Of a stretch of DNA of 64,000 nt, positions 23,588 to 32,095 are shown piece after piece. The position numbers were made by a program, and so were the translations under genes. The first letter of the stretch is position 1. Each line of letters opens with the position of its first letter. The notes beneath the pieces were generated by a model, which was given only the letters and a program-made list of their open reading frames with translations, searched no databases and was not told the DNA's origin. This DNA is from JAFAMS01 sp963715815. GTDB lineage: Bacteria > Vulcanimicrobiota > Vulcanimicrobiia > Vulcanimicrobiales > Vulcanimicrobiaceae. The stretch covers positions 2,604,001 to 2,668,000 of the forward strand of contig OY970278.1 of assembly GCA_963715815.1 (NCBI GenBank). The letters run 5' to 3'.

Positions 23588-26117
23588 GCGCGGCTTGCGC
23601 AGCAGCGAGTCGCGCGATCGGAACCCGATACGGCGAGCATGACACGTAGTCGAGACCGACTTCGTGGCAGAACTCGACGCTCGACGGATCTCCGCCGTGC
23701 TCACCGCAAATCCCGATCTTCAGATCGGGGCGCGTTCCGCGGCCCTTGCCGATGCCTTCACGCATCAACTCGCCGACTCCGACCCGATCCAAGACTTGGA
23801 ACGGATCCTCTTTGAGGATCTTGTGCTGGAGATAGAACGGGATGAAGCTGCCTTCGGCGTCGTCGCGGCTGTAGCCGTACGTCGTTTGCGTGAGGTCATT
23901 CGTCCCGAACGAGAAGAATTCGGCGATCTCCGCGAGCTTGTCGGCGATGATGCATGCACGCGGCAGCTCGACCATCGTCCCGACGTGGTACGTCAGGTCG
24001 ACGCCGGCGTCGGCGATGATCTCATCGGCGATCTTCTTGACGGCGTCTGCCGTCACGCGCATTTCTTCTTCCGTCCCCACACCCGGAATCATCACGTCCG
24101 GCCGAACGTCGACGCCCCGCTGGCGAAGCGCAACGGCGGCTTCGAAAATGGCGCGAATTTGCATCGCGTAGATTTCCGGATAGACGATGCCGAGACGGCA
24201 CACGCGCAAACCCAGCATCGGGTTCTGCTCGTGCAGCTCGCGCACGCGCGCGAGGATGGCAGACTTCTCCTTGAACTTCTTGCTGTTCTCGCCGCGCTTG
24301 ATACGTAGCTCGGTCGTCTCAACGAGCAGCGTCTCAAGACTTGGCAAGAACTCGTGCAGCGGCGGATCGAGCAGACGGATCGTCACAGTCAAACCCGCCA
24401 TTGCCTCGAGAATGCCCTTGAAATCTCTGCGCTGGAACGTCAGCAATTTCTTGAGGAATTTGCCCCGCGCTTTGGCGTCCTTCGCCAAGATCATGTCTTG
24501 CATGAACGGCAGGCGCTCACGCTGCATGAACATATGCTCGGTGCGCGTCAGCCCGATTCCGGTTGCACCCAGCTCCCGTGCGCGCTTCGCATCTTCGGGG
24601 GTATCGGCGTTTGCCCAGACGCCGAGCTTCTTGTACTTGTCGGCGAGCGCGAGAAACTCGTTCAGCCATTCCGGCAACTTGCTCGGCGGCGGTATGAGTG
24701 TGAGCTTCTTGAAGATCACATTGCCGGTCGTCCCGTCGAGCGTGATCTCGTCGCCCTCTTTAAGGGTCGCGCCGTTGAGCGTGATTTTCTTCGCACGAAG
24801 GTCGATACGTAGCGCATCGAGTCCCGCAACGCACGGTTTGCCCATACCGCGCGCGACGACCGCCGCGTGCGATGTGGCGCCGCCCTTTGCGGTCAGCACG
24901 CCTTGCGCCGCGATGATGCCGTGGACGTCGTCCGGATTCGTCTCCGTTCGGACGAGCACGACTTTCTTGCCGGCTTTCGCGCGAACGACGGCGGTGTCGG
25001 GATCGAGGACGATCTCACCCGTCGCGGCACCCGGCGATGCGTTGAGACCCTTGCCCGCGACCTGGTATTTCTCGTGCGGATCGATTTGCGCGTGGAACAA
25101 CTGGTCGAGCGACGCCGCATCGACACGCTTGAGCGCTTCGCGTTCGTCGATCGTGCCATCGTGCAGAAAATCGAGCGCGATCTTGACGGCGGCTTCTGCC
25201 GAGCGTTTCGCGCTGCGCGTCTGGAGCATGTAAAGCTTGCCACGCTCGACTGTGAATTCGAGATCTTGGACGTCGCGGTAGTGCGCTTCGAGCTTATTTG
25301 CGATCTCGACGAACTGCTTGTAAATCTCCGGCTGACTCTTTTCGAGATCGCTGATTTTTTCGGGCGTGCGAATCCCCGCGACAACGTCCTCACCCTGCGC
25401 GTTGCGCAGATACTCGCCGTACAGTTTCTTTTCGCCGGTCGACGGATCGCGCGTGAACGCAACGCCCGTCCCTGAGTCATCGCCGAGATTTCCGAACACC
25501 ATGCTGACGATGTTGACAGCCGTGCCCCAGTCGTCCGAGATCTTGTTGTAGCGGCGATAATCGATCGCACGCTTCGAGTTCCACGAATTAAAGACGGCGC
25601 CGATTGCCATCTCCAGCTGCTCGAAGACGTCTTGCGGCGCTTTCTGACCGACGATGTGTTCGAACATCTTCTTGAAACGCGCGTAGCAGTCTTGAGCGAA
25701 ACGCATGTCTCCGGAGTTGCGCGCGAGACCGCGTACCGACGTATCGTTGAGGCCGAGGTTGAGGATCGTGTCCATCATGCCGGGCATCGAGACGCGCGCG
25801 CCGCTTCGCACAGAAACGAGCAGCGGATTCTTCGCATCGCCGAAGCCCTTGCCGGTACGGCGTTCCAGCTCGCGTATGGCGTCGTGCACGGCGTCGACGA
25901 GGCCCGGTGGCATCTTGCCGCCGAGCTCGTAGTACTTCAGGCACGCTTCCGTTGTGATCGTGAAGCCGGGCGGGACGGGTAGCCCAGCGCGGGTCATCTC
26001 CGCGAGGCCGGCACCTTTTCCGCCAAGCAAATCCTTTTGTGAGCCGTCACCCTGCTCGAAGAAAACGATGAAGTTAGAGCCGAGAGACCCCGCGGTCTGA
26101 TCCAACGCTGTAGACAT
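23583..26117 (-). CDS. ppdK: Pyruvate, phosphate dikinase
   Basis: 844 residues. Interconverts pyruvate + ATP + Pi and PEP + AMP + PPi. The N-terminal nucleotide domain opens 'FFEQGDGSQKDLLGGKGAGLAEMTRAGLPVPPGF' (in pieces) and has the 'VSVRSGARVSMPGMMDTILNLGLND' block. The swivelling His domain has 'TAKGGATSHAAVVARGMGKPCVAG', with the phospho-accepting His in the TSHAA motif and an adjacent regulatory Thr. The C-terminal PEP/pyruvate barrel has 'IGLTRTEHMF', 'FGTNDLTQTTYGYSRDD' and 'GICGEHGGDPSSVEFCHEVGLDYVSCSPYRVPIARLAAAQ' pieces with the active-site Cys. Slightly shorter than the 870-890 norm but complete. SD GGAGGAG precedes ATG; promoter and palindrome lie upstream. Confidence 0.96.
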   Translation of the reverse strand: MSTALDQTAGSLGSNFIVFFEQGDGSQKDLLGGKGAGLAEMTRAGLPVPPGFTITTEACLKYYELGGKMPPGLVDAVHDAIRELERRTGKGFGDAKNPLLVSVRSGARVSMPGMMDTILNLGLNDTSVRGLARNSGDMRFAQDCYARFKKMFEHIVGQKAPQDVFEQLEMAIGAVFNSWNSKRAIDYRRYNKISDDWGTAVNIVSMVFGNLGDDSGTGVAFTRDPSTGEKKLYGEYLRNAQGEDVVAGIRTPEKISDLEKSQPEIYKQFVEIANKLEAHYRDVQDLEFTVERGKLYMLQTRSAKRSAEAAVKIALDFLHDGTIDEREALKRVDAASLDQLFHAQIDPHEKYQVAGKGLNASPGAATGEIVLDPDTAVVRAKAGKKVVLVRTETNPDDVHGIIAAQGVLTAKGGATSHAAVVARGMGKPCVAGLDALRIDLRAKKITLNGATLKEGDEITLDGTTGNVIFKKLTLIPPPSKLPEWLNEFLALADKYKKLGVWANADTPEDAKRARELGATGIGLTRTEHMFMQRERLPFMQDMILAKDAKARGKFLKKLLTFQRRDFKGILEAMAGLTVTIRLLDPPLHEFLPSLETLLVETTELRIKRGENSKKFKEKSAILARVRELHEQNPMLGLRVCRLGIVYPEIYAMQIRAIFEAAVALRQRGVDVRPDVMIPGVGTEEEMRVTADAVKKIADEIIADAGVDLTYHVGTMVELPRACIIADKLAEIAEFFSFGTNDLTQTTYGYSRDDAEGSFIPFYLQHKILKEDPFQVLDRVGVGELMREGIGKGRGTRPDLKIGICGEHGGDPSSVEFCHEVGLDYVSCSPYRVPIARLAAAQAAL

Positions 26118-26139
26118 GCTCCTCCACTACCCAAGCGAT

Positions 26140-26157
26140 ATGGAAATAATTTTCCAT
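26140..26157. promoter_or_regulatory. Palindrome in the ppdK leader (possible operator)
   Basis: Perfect inverted repeat ATGGAAA-TAAT-TTTCCAT, 23 nt before the ppdK ATG and downstream of the predicted transcription start. AT-rich with 7-bp arms, it resembles a repressor site; it could also fold as an RNA hairpin. The regulator is unknown. Confidence 0.45.
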
Positions 26158-26174
26158 CTAAGGGCAACTTGCCG

Positions 26175-26202
26175 TCTATAGCTTTTGTCACTACGGAGGC
26201 AA
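26175..26202 (-). promoter_or_regulatory. Predicted ppdK promoter
   Basis: On the minus strand TTGCCT (26202-26197), a 16-bp spacer and TATAGA (26180-26175) form a sigma-70-like promoter in the argB-ppdK gap, giving a leader of about 50 nt that contains the palindrome. Confidence 0.45.
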
Positions 26203-26222
26203 GAGGGGGCTCGATCACTAGT

Positions 26223-27005
26223 CTAGAGCTTGAGCTCGGTCCCCGCGCCGTCGAGTGCCTTGCGGATCGCCTCTGGGCCGGCGCCAGTAACGATCGCGCG
26301 CTTCGCTCCCCGGCGGAGCGCCTCGAAAGCCGAATCGACTTTTGGGATCATCCCGCCGGCAAGTGAACCAACGGCTCGCCACTCTACTGCTTCCCCGGCA
26401 GTCAAGCTGTCAACCGCGGAATTCGGGTCATCGACCCGCCGGCGTATTTTCGGAACGTCGGTAATCGCGACGAAGGCATCGACGCGCAAGGCGCCCGCGA
26501 GCGCTCCGGCTGCGGTGTCCCCGTTGATATTGTAGGCAGTGCTGCCGTCGCGCGCGACGCCGAGCGGTGCGACGACCGGGACGAAACGATGCTCGAGCAA
26601 CGACTCGACCAGCACCGGACGCGCCTCCTCGACTTCACCGACGAACCCCAGCGACTCGCCGTTCACGGGCGGGGACTGCCGCGCGATCAATGTCGGGCCG
26701 TCCTCACCACTGATGCCGACGGCGGCCAACCCCAGCGCGCACAGCGCTCGAACGAGCGCTTTGTTGACGGTCGCGCACAGGACGAACTCGACGATATCGA
26801 GCGAGGCCCGGCCCGTCATTCGCATTCCCGCAATCCGCCGTTCGACGATCCCGCGCTCTTTGAGGGCAGCGTCGATCGCCGGCCCCCCACCGTGGACGAG
26901 GACGACGTGGTGGCCTTCCCCCACGAGCGCGGCCAGGTCGGCCAGGACCGGATCGGCCTCCAGTCCGGCCATGGCGTTGCCGCCGTATTTAACGAGGAGC
27001 AGCAT
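26223..27005 (-). CDS. argB: Acetylglutamate kinase
   Basis: 260 residues, second step of ornithine synthesis (N-acetylglutamate to its 5-phosphate). Amino-acid kinase fold: 'LLVKYGGNAMAG' (catalytic Lys and Gly loop), 'HHVVLVHGGGPAIDAAL' (substrate loop), 'RMTGRASLDIVEFVL' (R-V-T-x-x-x-L-x-x-V type), 'AYNINGDTAAGALAGALRVDAFVAITDVP' pieces (nucleotide site) and 'GSLAGGMIPKVDSAFEALRRG' (Lys of the GGM-x-P-K motif). No N-terminal helix of the hexameric arginine-inhibited type, so it may be arginine-insensitive at the enzyme level. Divergent from argF with a 39-bp shared control region. Confidence 0.95.
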   Translation of the reverse strand: MLLLVKYGGNAMAGLEADPVLADLAALVGEGHHVVLVHGGGPAIDAALKERGIVERRIAGMRMTGRASLDIVEFVLCATVNKALVRALCALGLAAVGISGEDGPTLIARQSPPVNGESLGFVGEVEEARPVLVESLLEHRFVPVVAPLGVARDGSTAYNINGDTAAGALAGALRVDAFVAITDVPKIRRRVDDPNSAVDSLTAGEAVEWRAVGSLAGGMIPKVDSAFEALRRGAKRAIVTGAGPEAIRKALDGAGTELKL

Positions 27006-27006
27006 A

Positions 27007-27035
27007 TTGCATGATTATGCAGTTTTCCGTATAAT
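27007..27035 (+). promoter_or_regulatory. argF promoter (TTGCAT-N17-TATAAT)
   Basis: -35 TTGCAT at 27007-27012, exactly 17 bp spacer, and a perfect -10 TATAAT at 27030-27035. The start site expected 6-8 nt later lies at about 27042-27044, so the argF mRNA would begin at or within about 3 nt of the GTG at 27045 (leaderless). Confidence 0.7.
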
Positions 27036-27041
27036 TATGCA
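27008..27041. promoter_or_regulatory. Two ARG-box-like ArgR operators
   Basis: TGCAT-GATT-ATGCA (27008-27021) and CGTAT-AATT-ATGCA (27028-27041) share the ARG box layout TGAAT-WWWW-ATTCA and are centred 20 bp apart, as in paired ArgR operators. Box 1 covers the argF -35 and argB -10; box 2 covers the argF -10 and argB -35. The argR gene is in the argF operon, implying autoregulation and joint repression of both arms by arginine. Confidence 0.65.
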
Positions 27042-27042
27042 A
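27014..27042 (-). promoter_or_regulatory. argB promoter (TTGCAT-N17-CATAAT)
   Basis: On the minus strand -35 TTGCAT occupies 27042-27037 and -10 CATAAT 27019-27014, again 17 bp apart. The start site would fall at about 27007-27005, on the argB ATG, so this mRNA would also be leaderless. The element overlaps the argF promoter almost completely. Confidence 0.6.
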
Positions 27043-27044
27043 CC

Positions 27045-28016
27045 GTGATCTCAACCGCACCAGTCAGCCGCCTTCTCGGGCGCAGTCTGCTCCGCATCAG
27101 CGACCTCAATCAGGCCGAGCTGCTGACGCTCTTAAATTTGGCGACGCAGATCAAGGCCATGCCGCCGCACGAGCAGCATTCGCTGTTGCCTGGGCGCACG
27201 CTCGTGCTGTTGTTCGAAAAGCCCAGCTTACGTACGCGGATCTCGTTTGAGGTCGGGATGAGCCAGCTCGGCGGGACGTCAGTTTTCGCAAGCGGCGATC
27301 AGTTTCGCGTCGGCACTCGCGAGACGCCCGAAGACGCTGCGCGCTCGCTGTCGCGCTATGCAAACGCGCTTGTCATCCGCACGTACTCGCATGAGATGCT
27401 CGAAAAACTCGCGAGTGCATCGACGGTCCCCGTCATTAACGCGCTCTCGCAATACGCGCATCCGTGCCAGGCGCTGGCAGACGTGCTCACGATCCGTGAA
27501 CGCTTCGGAACCCTCGAAGGCTTGCGCCTCGCATACATCGGCGACGGACGCAACAATGTCGCCGCGTCGTTGGCAGAAGCAGCCGCGATGGCCGGGGTCT
27601 CCATTACGTTCGGCTGCCCGCCAACACATCGCCCGACCGACGCTTTCCTCTCAAAGCTCGCGGAGCTCGGGAAGGCGTACAACGTTACGGCGCGCGCATT
27701 CACGAGTCCGGTGCGTGCCGTCAAAGAAGTTGACGTTGTCTACACGGATGTGTGGACGTCGATGGGCGACGAGCAATACGCTGAGCGCAATGCAGCCGCA
27801 CTGCTCGGATACCAAGTCGACTCGAAGCTCATGAAATCCGCCGCGTCGCACGCGATCTTCATGCACTGCTTGCCGGCGCATCGCGGACAAGAAGTCACCG
27901 ACGACGTGATGGACGGAATTCAGAGCGTCGTCTTCGACCAAGCCGAGAACCGCATGCACGCTCAGAAAGCGCTGCTGTTGGCATTGCTTACGGACCTGAA
28001 GGGGTTTGAACTGTGA
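27045..28016 (+). CDS. argF: Ornithine carbamoyltransferase
   Basis: 323 residues, GTG start with no SD, consistent with a leaderless message. Converts ornithine and carbamoyl phosphate to citrulline. Carbamoyl-phosphate site 'LFEKPSLRTRISFEVGMSQLGG' (the S-x-R-T-R motif); 'NALSQYAHPCQALADVLTIRE' (H-P-x-Q); ornithine loop equivalent 'VVYTDVWTSMGDE'; and 'IFMHCLPAHRGQEVTDDVMDG' (H-C-L-P catalytic Cys). Size typical. The argR start overlaps its stop (GTGA). Confidence 0.96.
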   Translation: MISTAPVSRLLGRSLLRISDLNQAELLTLLNLATQIKAMPPHEQHSLLPGRTLVLLFEKPSLRTRISFEVGMSQLGGTSVFASGDQFRVGTRETPEDAARSLSRYANALVIRTYSHEMLEKLASASTVPVINALSQYAHPCQALADVLTIRERFGTLEGLRLAYIGDGRNNVAASLAEAAAMAGVSITFGCPPTHRPTDAFLSKLAELGKAYNVTARAFTSPVRAVKEVDVVYTDVWTSMGDEQYAERNAAALLGYQVDSKLMKSAASHAIFMHCLPAHRGQEVTDDVMDGIQSVVFDQAENRMHAQKALLLALLTDLKGFEL

Positions 28017-28477
28017 AAACCAAGCGACAGCGAGCCATCTTGTCTCTTATCGCTGCCCGTCCGATCAGGTCGCAAGAAGAGCTTGCGCATTTGCTCGAGC
28101 AGCAAGGGTACGAGGCGACGCAGGCCACTGTTTCGCGTGACATCAAAGAGCTCGGGCTCATGAAAGTCCCGCTGCGCAACGGCAACGGCCAACAATTCAA
28201 GTACGTCGAGCCTTCGGCCGGTCCATCGTATTCGAGCCGCTTACATCGTGTTGTGGCCGAGCTTGCGCAAAGCGTGCGCGGATCCGGCAATCTCATCGTC
28301 CTGCGCACACAGCCCGGCAGCGCAATGATGCTTGCATCTGCAATCGATGCGAGCGAATGGCCGGAAATTCTCGGCACGATCGCCGGAGACGATACCGTGT
28401 TCGTTGCCGTCGGAAACCCCGAGCAGCTCTCCATGCTCGTTCAACGCTTCCTCGATATGAAAGGTCCTGAATCATGA
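28013..28477 (+). CDS. argR: Arginine repressor
   Basis: 154 residues. N-terminal winged helix: 'SQEELAHLLEQQGYEATQATVSRDIKELGLMKVP' pieces (recognition helix A-T-V-S-R-D-I). C-terminal hexamerisation and arginine-binding domain: 'LIVLRTQPGSAMMLASAIDASEWPEILGTIAGDDTVFVAV' pieces, with the G-T-I-A-G-D-D-T motif that contacts arginine. Binds ARG boxes when arginine is plentiful. It lies inside the argF operon, overlapping argF by 4 nt and argG by 4 nt, so its own level follows the operon it controls. Confidence 0.95.
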   Translation: MKTKRQRAILSLIAARPIRSQEELAHLLEQQGYEATQATVSRDIKELGLMKVPLRNGNGQQFKYVEPSAGPSYSSRLHRVVAELAQSVRGSGNLIVLRTQPGSAMMLASAIDASEWPEILGTIAGDDTVFVAVGNPEQLSMLVQRFLDMKGPES

Positions 28478-29700
28478 GCCGCGTCGTCCTCGCCTACTCA
28501 GGCGGATTGGACACCTCCGTCCTTCTCAAGAAACTCATCGACGCCGGTCACGAAGTGATCGCGATGACTGCCAATCTCGGCGAAAGCGACCACGTCGCCG
28601 GCGAAGCTGCCGAAGCGGCGCTCGAAGGCGTTCGCCGCAAAGCGCTGACGCTTGGCGCGAAGGACGCCGTTCTGCTCGACGTTCGCGAGCGATTCATCAA
28701 CGACTATTGCCAGTACGCGCTGCGCGCGAACGCACTTTACGAAGGCGTCTATCCGCTTTCGGCCTCGCTCTCGCGCCCGCTGCTCGCGGATCTGCTCGTC
28801 GAAACCGCAGAAGAATATCACGCCGACGCCGTTGCGCACGGCTGCACCGGAAAAGGCAACGATCAAGTTCGCATCGAGGTTGGCGTGCGCGCCCGCGCTC
28901 CGCATCTGAAGTGCATCGCGCCGCTGCGCGATGAGCCGATGTCGCGTCCGGATGCAATCGCCTACGCGCAAAAGCACGGCGTGCCGATTCCGCACACGCT
29001 CGACAACCCGTTCTCGGTCGACGCCAACTTGTGGGGACGCTCGATCGAAGCCGGCGTGCTCGAAAATCCCTGGAATGCGCCACCCGAAAAAGCCTTCGCT
29101 TGGACGAAGCCGGCGGCGCAGCAACCGAACCAACCGGAAGAGATCATCATCGATTTCACCGACGGCATTCCGTCCTACAACGGCGCCGGTGGCGCAAAGA
29201 TGATGGCACAGCTCAACGCGGTTGCCGGCCTGCACGGGGTCGGACGGCTCGACGTGATCGAAGACCGCGTCGTCGGCCTCAAGTCACGTGAAGTCTACGA
29301 GTGCCCCGGAAGCCTCACGCTTATAGCTGCAAACAAAGCACTCGAACGACTCGTGCTGACCCGCGACGAGCTTCGCTTCAAAGCGACGGTCGATCAGAAA
29401 TACGCCGAGATGATCTACGACGGACAGTGGTCCTCGCCGCTTCGCGCCGCGCTCAATGCATTCAATGCGCAAGTCGCGCAGCGCATGACGGGATCGGTGC
29501 GCCTCGTGCTCTTCCACGGCCAAGCAGTCGTCAACGGCTCGAAGTCACCTTTTGCGCTCTACGATGAGGGCCTCGCCACGTACGGCGCCGGCGACACCTT
29601 CAATCATGATGCGGCAACCGGCTTCATTGAGATCGTCGGACTTCCGATTGCTGCCGGTGCTGGAGCCGTCGCGAAAGCGACGCTCGCGTGCACGACGTAG
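28474..29700 (+). CDS. argG: Argininosuccinate synthase
   Basis: 408 residues. Ligates citrulline and aspartate using ATP. P-loop 'VVLAYSGGLDTSVLLKKL' (S-G-G-L-D-T-S), 'YPLSASLSRPLLADLLVE', 'VAHGCTGKGNDQVRIEVG' (A-H-G-C-T-G-K-G-N-D-Q) and 'HTLDNPFSVDANLWGRSIEAGVLEN' pieces, all family signatures. Start ATG overlaps the argR stop (ATGA). argH starts inside its last 13 nt. Confidence 0.96.
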   Translation: MSRVVLAYSGGLDTSVLLKKLIDAGHEVIAMTANLGESDHVAGEAAEAALEGVRRKALTLGAKDAVLLDVRERFINDYCQYALRANALYEGVYPLSASLSRPLLADLLVETAEEYHADAVAHGCTGKGNDQVRIEVGVRARAPHLKCIAPLRDEPMSRPDAIAYAQKHGVPIPHTLDNPFSVDANLWGRSIEAGVLENPWNAPPEKAFAWTKPAAQQPNQPEEIIIDFTDGIPSYNGAGGAKMMAQLNAVAGLHGVGRLDVIEDRVVGLKSREVYECPGSLTLIAANKALERLVLTRDELRFKATVDQKYAEMIYDGQWSSPLRAALNAFNAQVAQRMTGSVRLVLFHGQAVVNGSKSPFALYDEGLATYGAGDTFNHDAATGFIEIVGLPIAAGAGAVAKATLACTT

Positions 29701-31118
29701 ACACAGCAGCCGACTCCGGCCTACAGTGGGGCGGCCGCTTCGCGCTACCGCCTGATCCCCGGCTGCTCGCGTTTGGATCTTCGCTCGAAGACGATCTGAT
29801 ACTCGCCCCGTTTGACGTACGTTGCTCGCACGCGCACGTCACGGCGCAGCTGCAAGGCGGAGTGATCGATCGCAAGACGGCCGATGCGCTGTACGCCGCG
29901 CTCGATCAGGTCGCAGCCGAAATCGTGCATGGCGCGTTCGTCCCATTCGCTCGCAGCGGCTCGTTTGAAGACGTCCACGGCGCGATCGACGCGCGCGTGC
30001 GGCAAATCGTTCCGAACGCTGCCGGCGAGGCGTTGCACGCCGGCCGGTCGCGCAACGATCAAGTTGCAACGACGCTCGTGCTGTATGCACGGGATCGGGC
30101 CGAGAAAGGCTTGCACCTCTGCACGGCGATCGCGCGGCGGTTCCTGGATCTCGCGTCGGCTGCGCTTGGCGACGGCACACTCCTCGCCGGAACGACGCAT
30201 TGGCAACCCGCGCAGCCGGTGCTGCTCGCATTTTGGCTTCACGCTGCAAGCGAAGGTTTCGCGCGCGCGGCGCGCCGCTTCGCGCGCGTCGTCCACGACG
30301 CATCGGAATTCTCCCCGCTCGGCTCCGGCGCACTTTCCGGAAGCTCGCTTCCGCTCGATCGGGCTGCGGCTGCGCTCGAACTTGGATTCGACGCCCCGAC
30401 GCGCAACGCGCTCGACACCGTCGGCGATCGCGACGTCGCGCTCGATTTGCTGGACGCTGTCGCGCGCGCACTGATCGCCGCGTCGCGCCCGAGCGAAGAG
30501 CTCGTGATCTGGTCGACGCCCGCGTTCGGCTACGCGCAGCTCGACGACGCAGCCTCAACCGGCTCGAGCCTGATGCCGCAGAAACGCAATCCAGATCCGT
30601 TCGAGTTGACGCGCGCTGCCGGAGGACGGGCGATCGGGACACTGACGGGCGCACTCGCCACAGTCAAAGGGATCGCGCTTTCCTATCATCGCGATCTGCA
30701 GGAAACAAAATCCGCGATTCTCGACGGGACTGAGCGCGGACTTGCGGCACTCGATGCCTTCGGGATCACGCTGACGCACCTGAGCTTCAACCACGCCAAG
30801 ATGACGGCCGAGGCCGCGCGTGGATTCACGGTTGCGACCGATGTCGCCGACGCGCTGATCGCACACGGGACCACTGCCCGCGCAGCCCACCGCTTCGTCG
30901 GCGAAGCTGTCGCGGCCGCGAAGAGCGATGCCATGTCGGAAGATGAGCTCGAACGGTTGCGCGCGTCCAGCGGAATAGCGGGACTTGCAGCGCCGCTTGA
31001 CGCAGATGGGTGCGTCGCAGCCAAGCGTACCTCGGGTTCCACGCATCCGAGCATGGTCGCGGAAGCGATTGCATCAACCCGAAACGAGCTCAGCGAGTTA
31101 GAAGCGACGAAGACATGA
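29688..31118 (+). CDS. argH: Argininosuccinate lyase
   Basis: 476 residues, GTG start overlapping argG by 13 nt. Last step to arginine plus fumarate. 'WGGRFALPPDPRLLAFGSSLEDD' N-terminus, 'SFEDVHGAIDARV' (catalytic His region), 'LHAGRSRNDQVATTLVLYARD' and the superfamily signature 'GSSLMPQKRNPDPFEL' with the mobile catalytic Ser loop. Slightly longer than the usual 460. ATG of argC overlaps its stop. Confidence 0.95.
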   Translation: MHDVDTAADSGLQWGGRFALPPDPRLLAFGSSLEDDLILAPFDVRCSHAHVTAQLQGGVIDRKTADALYAALDQVAAEIVHGAFVPFARSGSFEDVHGAIDARVRQIVPNAAGEALHAGRSRNDQVATTLVLYARDRAEKGLHLCTAIARRFLDLASAALGDGTLLAGTTHWQPAQPVLLAFWLHAASEGFARAARRFARVVHDASEFSPLGSGALSGSSLPLDRAAAALELGFDAPTRNALDTVGDRDVALDLLDAVARALIAASRPSEELVIWSTPAFGYAQLDDAASTGSSLMPQKRNPDPFELTRAAGGRAIGTLTGALATVKGIALSYHRDLQETKSAILDGTERGLAALDAFGITLTHLSFNHAKMTAEAARGFTVATDVADALIAHGTTARAAHRFVGEAVAAAKSDAMSEDELERLRASSGIAGLAAPLDADGCVAAKRTSGSTHPSMVAEAIASTRNELSELEATKT

Positions 31119-32095
31119 CACGCGTTCACATCATCGGCGCCGCCGGTTATGGAGCGGGCGACGCTATCCACTACCTCGACCAGCATCCGAATGTCGAGCT
31201 GATCACGCTCGAAAGTTCGAGCAGCGCGGGCACGGCCGTACGCGACACGTTCCGCACGCTCCCGTTCGTCGACCGCACGTTCGACGGTGCCGGTGCCGCA
31301 CTCGCGGCATGCCGCGCGGGTGACGTCGTCATCCTTGCAGGCGAGTCCGAAAAGGCACGCGAGCTTGCACCCAAATTTCTCGAGCTTGGTGCGCGCGTCA
31401 TCGATCTCTCCGACGCGTTCCGCATGGCGTCTTCAAGTCCGCAAGCAGTTTACGGTTTACCCGAACGCTATCGCGATCAGATCGCGCGCGCACAGCTGGT
31501 TGCAAATCCCGGCTGCTATCCGACGGCGTCGCTGCTCGCGGCGATTCCGCTTGCGCCTTTCGCGCATCGCATCTCGAATCTCGTCATCGACGCGAAGAGC
31601 GGCATCTCCGGCGCCGGACGCTCACCGAAACTCGGCTCAATGTACGCAGAGGTCGACGGCGATGTGCGCGCTTACGGCATTCCCTCGCATCGCCATGGAA
31701 AGGAAATCGAGCAGGAGCTCCGTGCGCTGGGCATCGGCGTTCCATTCGTCTTCACGCCCCACGTCGTTCCGATGACGCGTGGCATGCTCGTCGACGCTTA
31801 CGCCGTTATGCGCGAGCCGATCGAGGAGAGCGAGATTCGCGCATCGTTTGCAAAGACGTATGCGACGAATCCGTTCGTCGAAATCCTCGATGCGCCGCGC
31901 GTACCGTATCTGCCGGCACTCGCCGGCACGAACAATACGCAAATCGCAATCAGCGTGCGCGGCGGCGTCGTCCACGTGCTTGCCGGCAACGATAACCTCG
32001 GTAAGGGTGCCGCGGGTCAAGCGGTGCAAAATCTCAACATCATGTGCGGTTACCCTGAGGAGGCCGGACTTGGCGCTCGCATCCCAGTCGTCTGA
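31115..32095 (+). CDS. argC: N-acetyl-gamma-glutamyl-phosphate reductase
   Basis: 326 residues from ATG 31115 (ATGA overlap with argH); the frame is open further upstream but the family N-terminus 'RVHIIGAAGYGAGDAIHYL' (G-A-x-G-Y-x-G nucleotide loop) begins here. Catalytic Cys in 'LVANPGCYPTASLLAAIPL', with 'DAKSGISGAGRSPK' and catalytic His in 'YGIPSHRHGKEIEQEL'. 'FTPHVVPMTRGMLVDAYA' and 'GNDNLGKGAAGQAVQNLNIMCG' complete the fold. Reduces acetylglutamyl phosphate with NADPH. argJ starts within its last 26 nt. Confidence 0.95.
   Translation: MTRVHIIGAAGYGAGDAIHYLDQHPNVELITLESSSSAGTAVRDTFRTLPFVDRTFDGAGAALAACRAGDVVILAGESEKARELAPKFLELGARVIDLSDAFRMASSSPQAVYGLPERYRDQIARAQLVANPGCYPTASLLAAIPLAPFAHRISNLVIDAKSGISGAGRSPKLGSMYAEVDGDVRAYGIPSHRHGKEIEQELRALGIGVPFVFTPHVVPMTRGMLVDAYAVMREPIEESEIRASFAKTYATNPFVEILDAPRVPYLPALAGTNNTQIAISVRGGVVHVLAGNDNLGKGAAGQAVQNLNIMCGYPEEAGLGARIPVV

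Noticed and set aside
31010..31114. Upstream extension of argC, and similarly long extensions of argJ, rlmN, VOC, GT2 and YbjQ genes
   Set aside because: Extensions run through the preceding gene in another frame and lack family sequence; internal starts with overlap or SD fit better.
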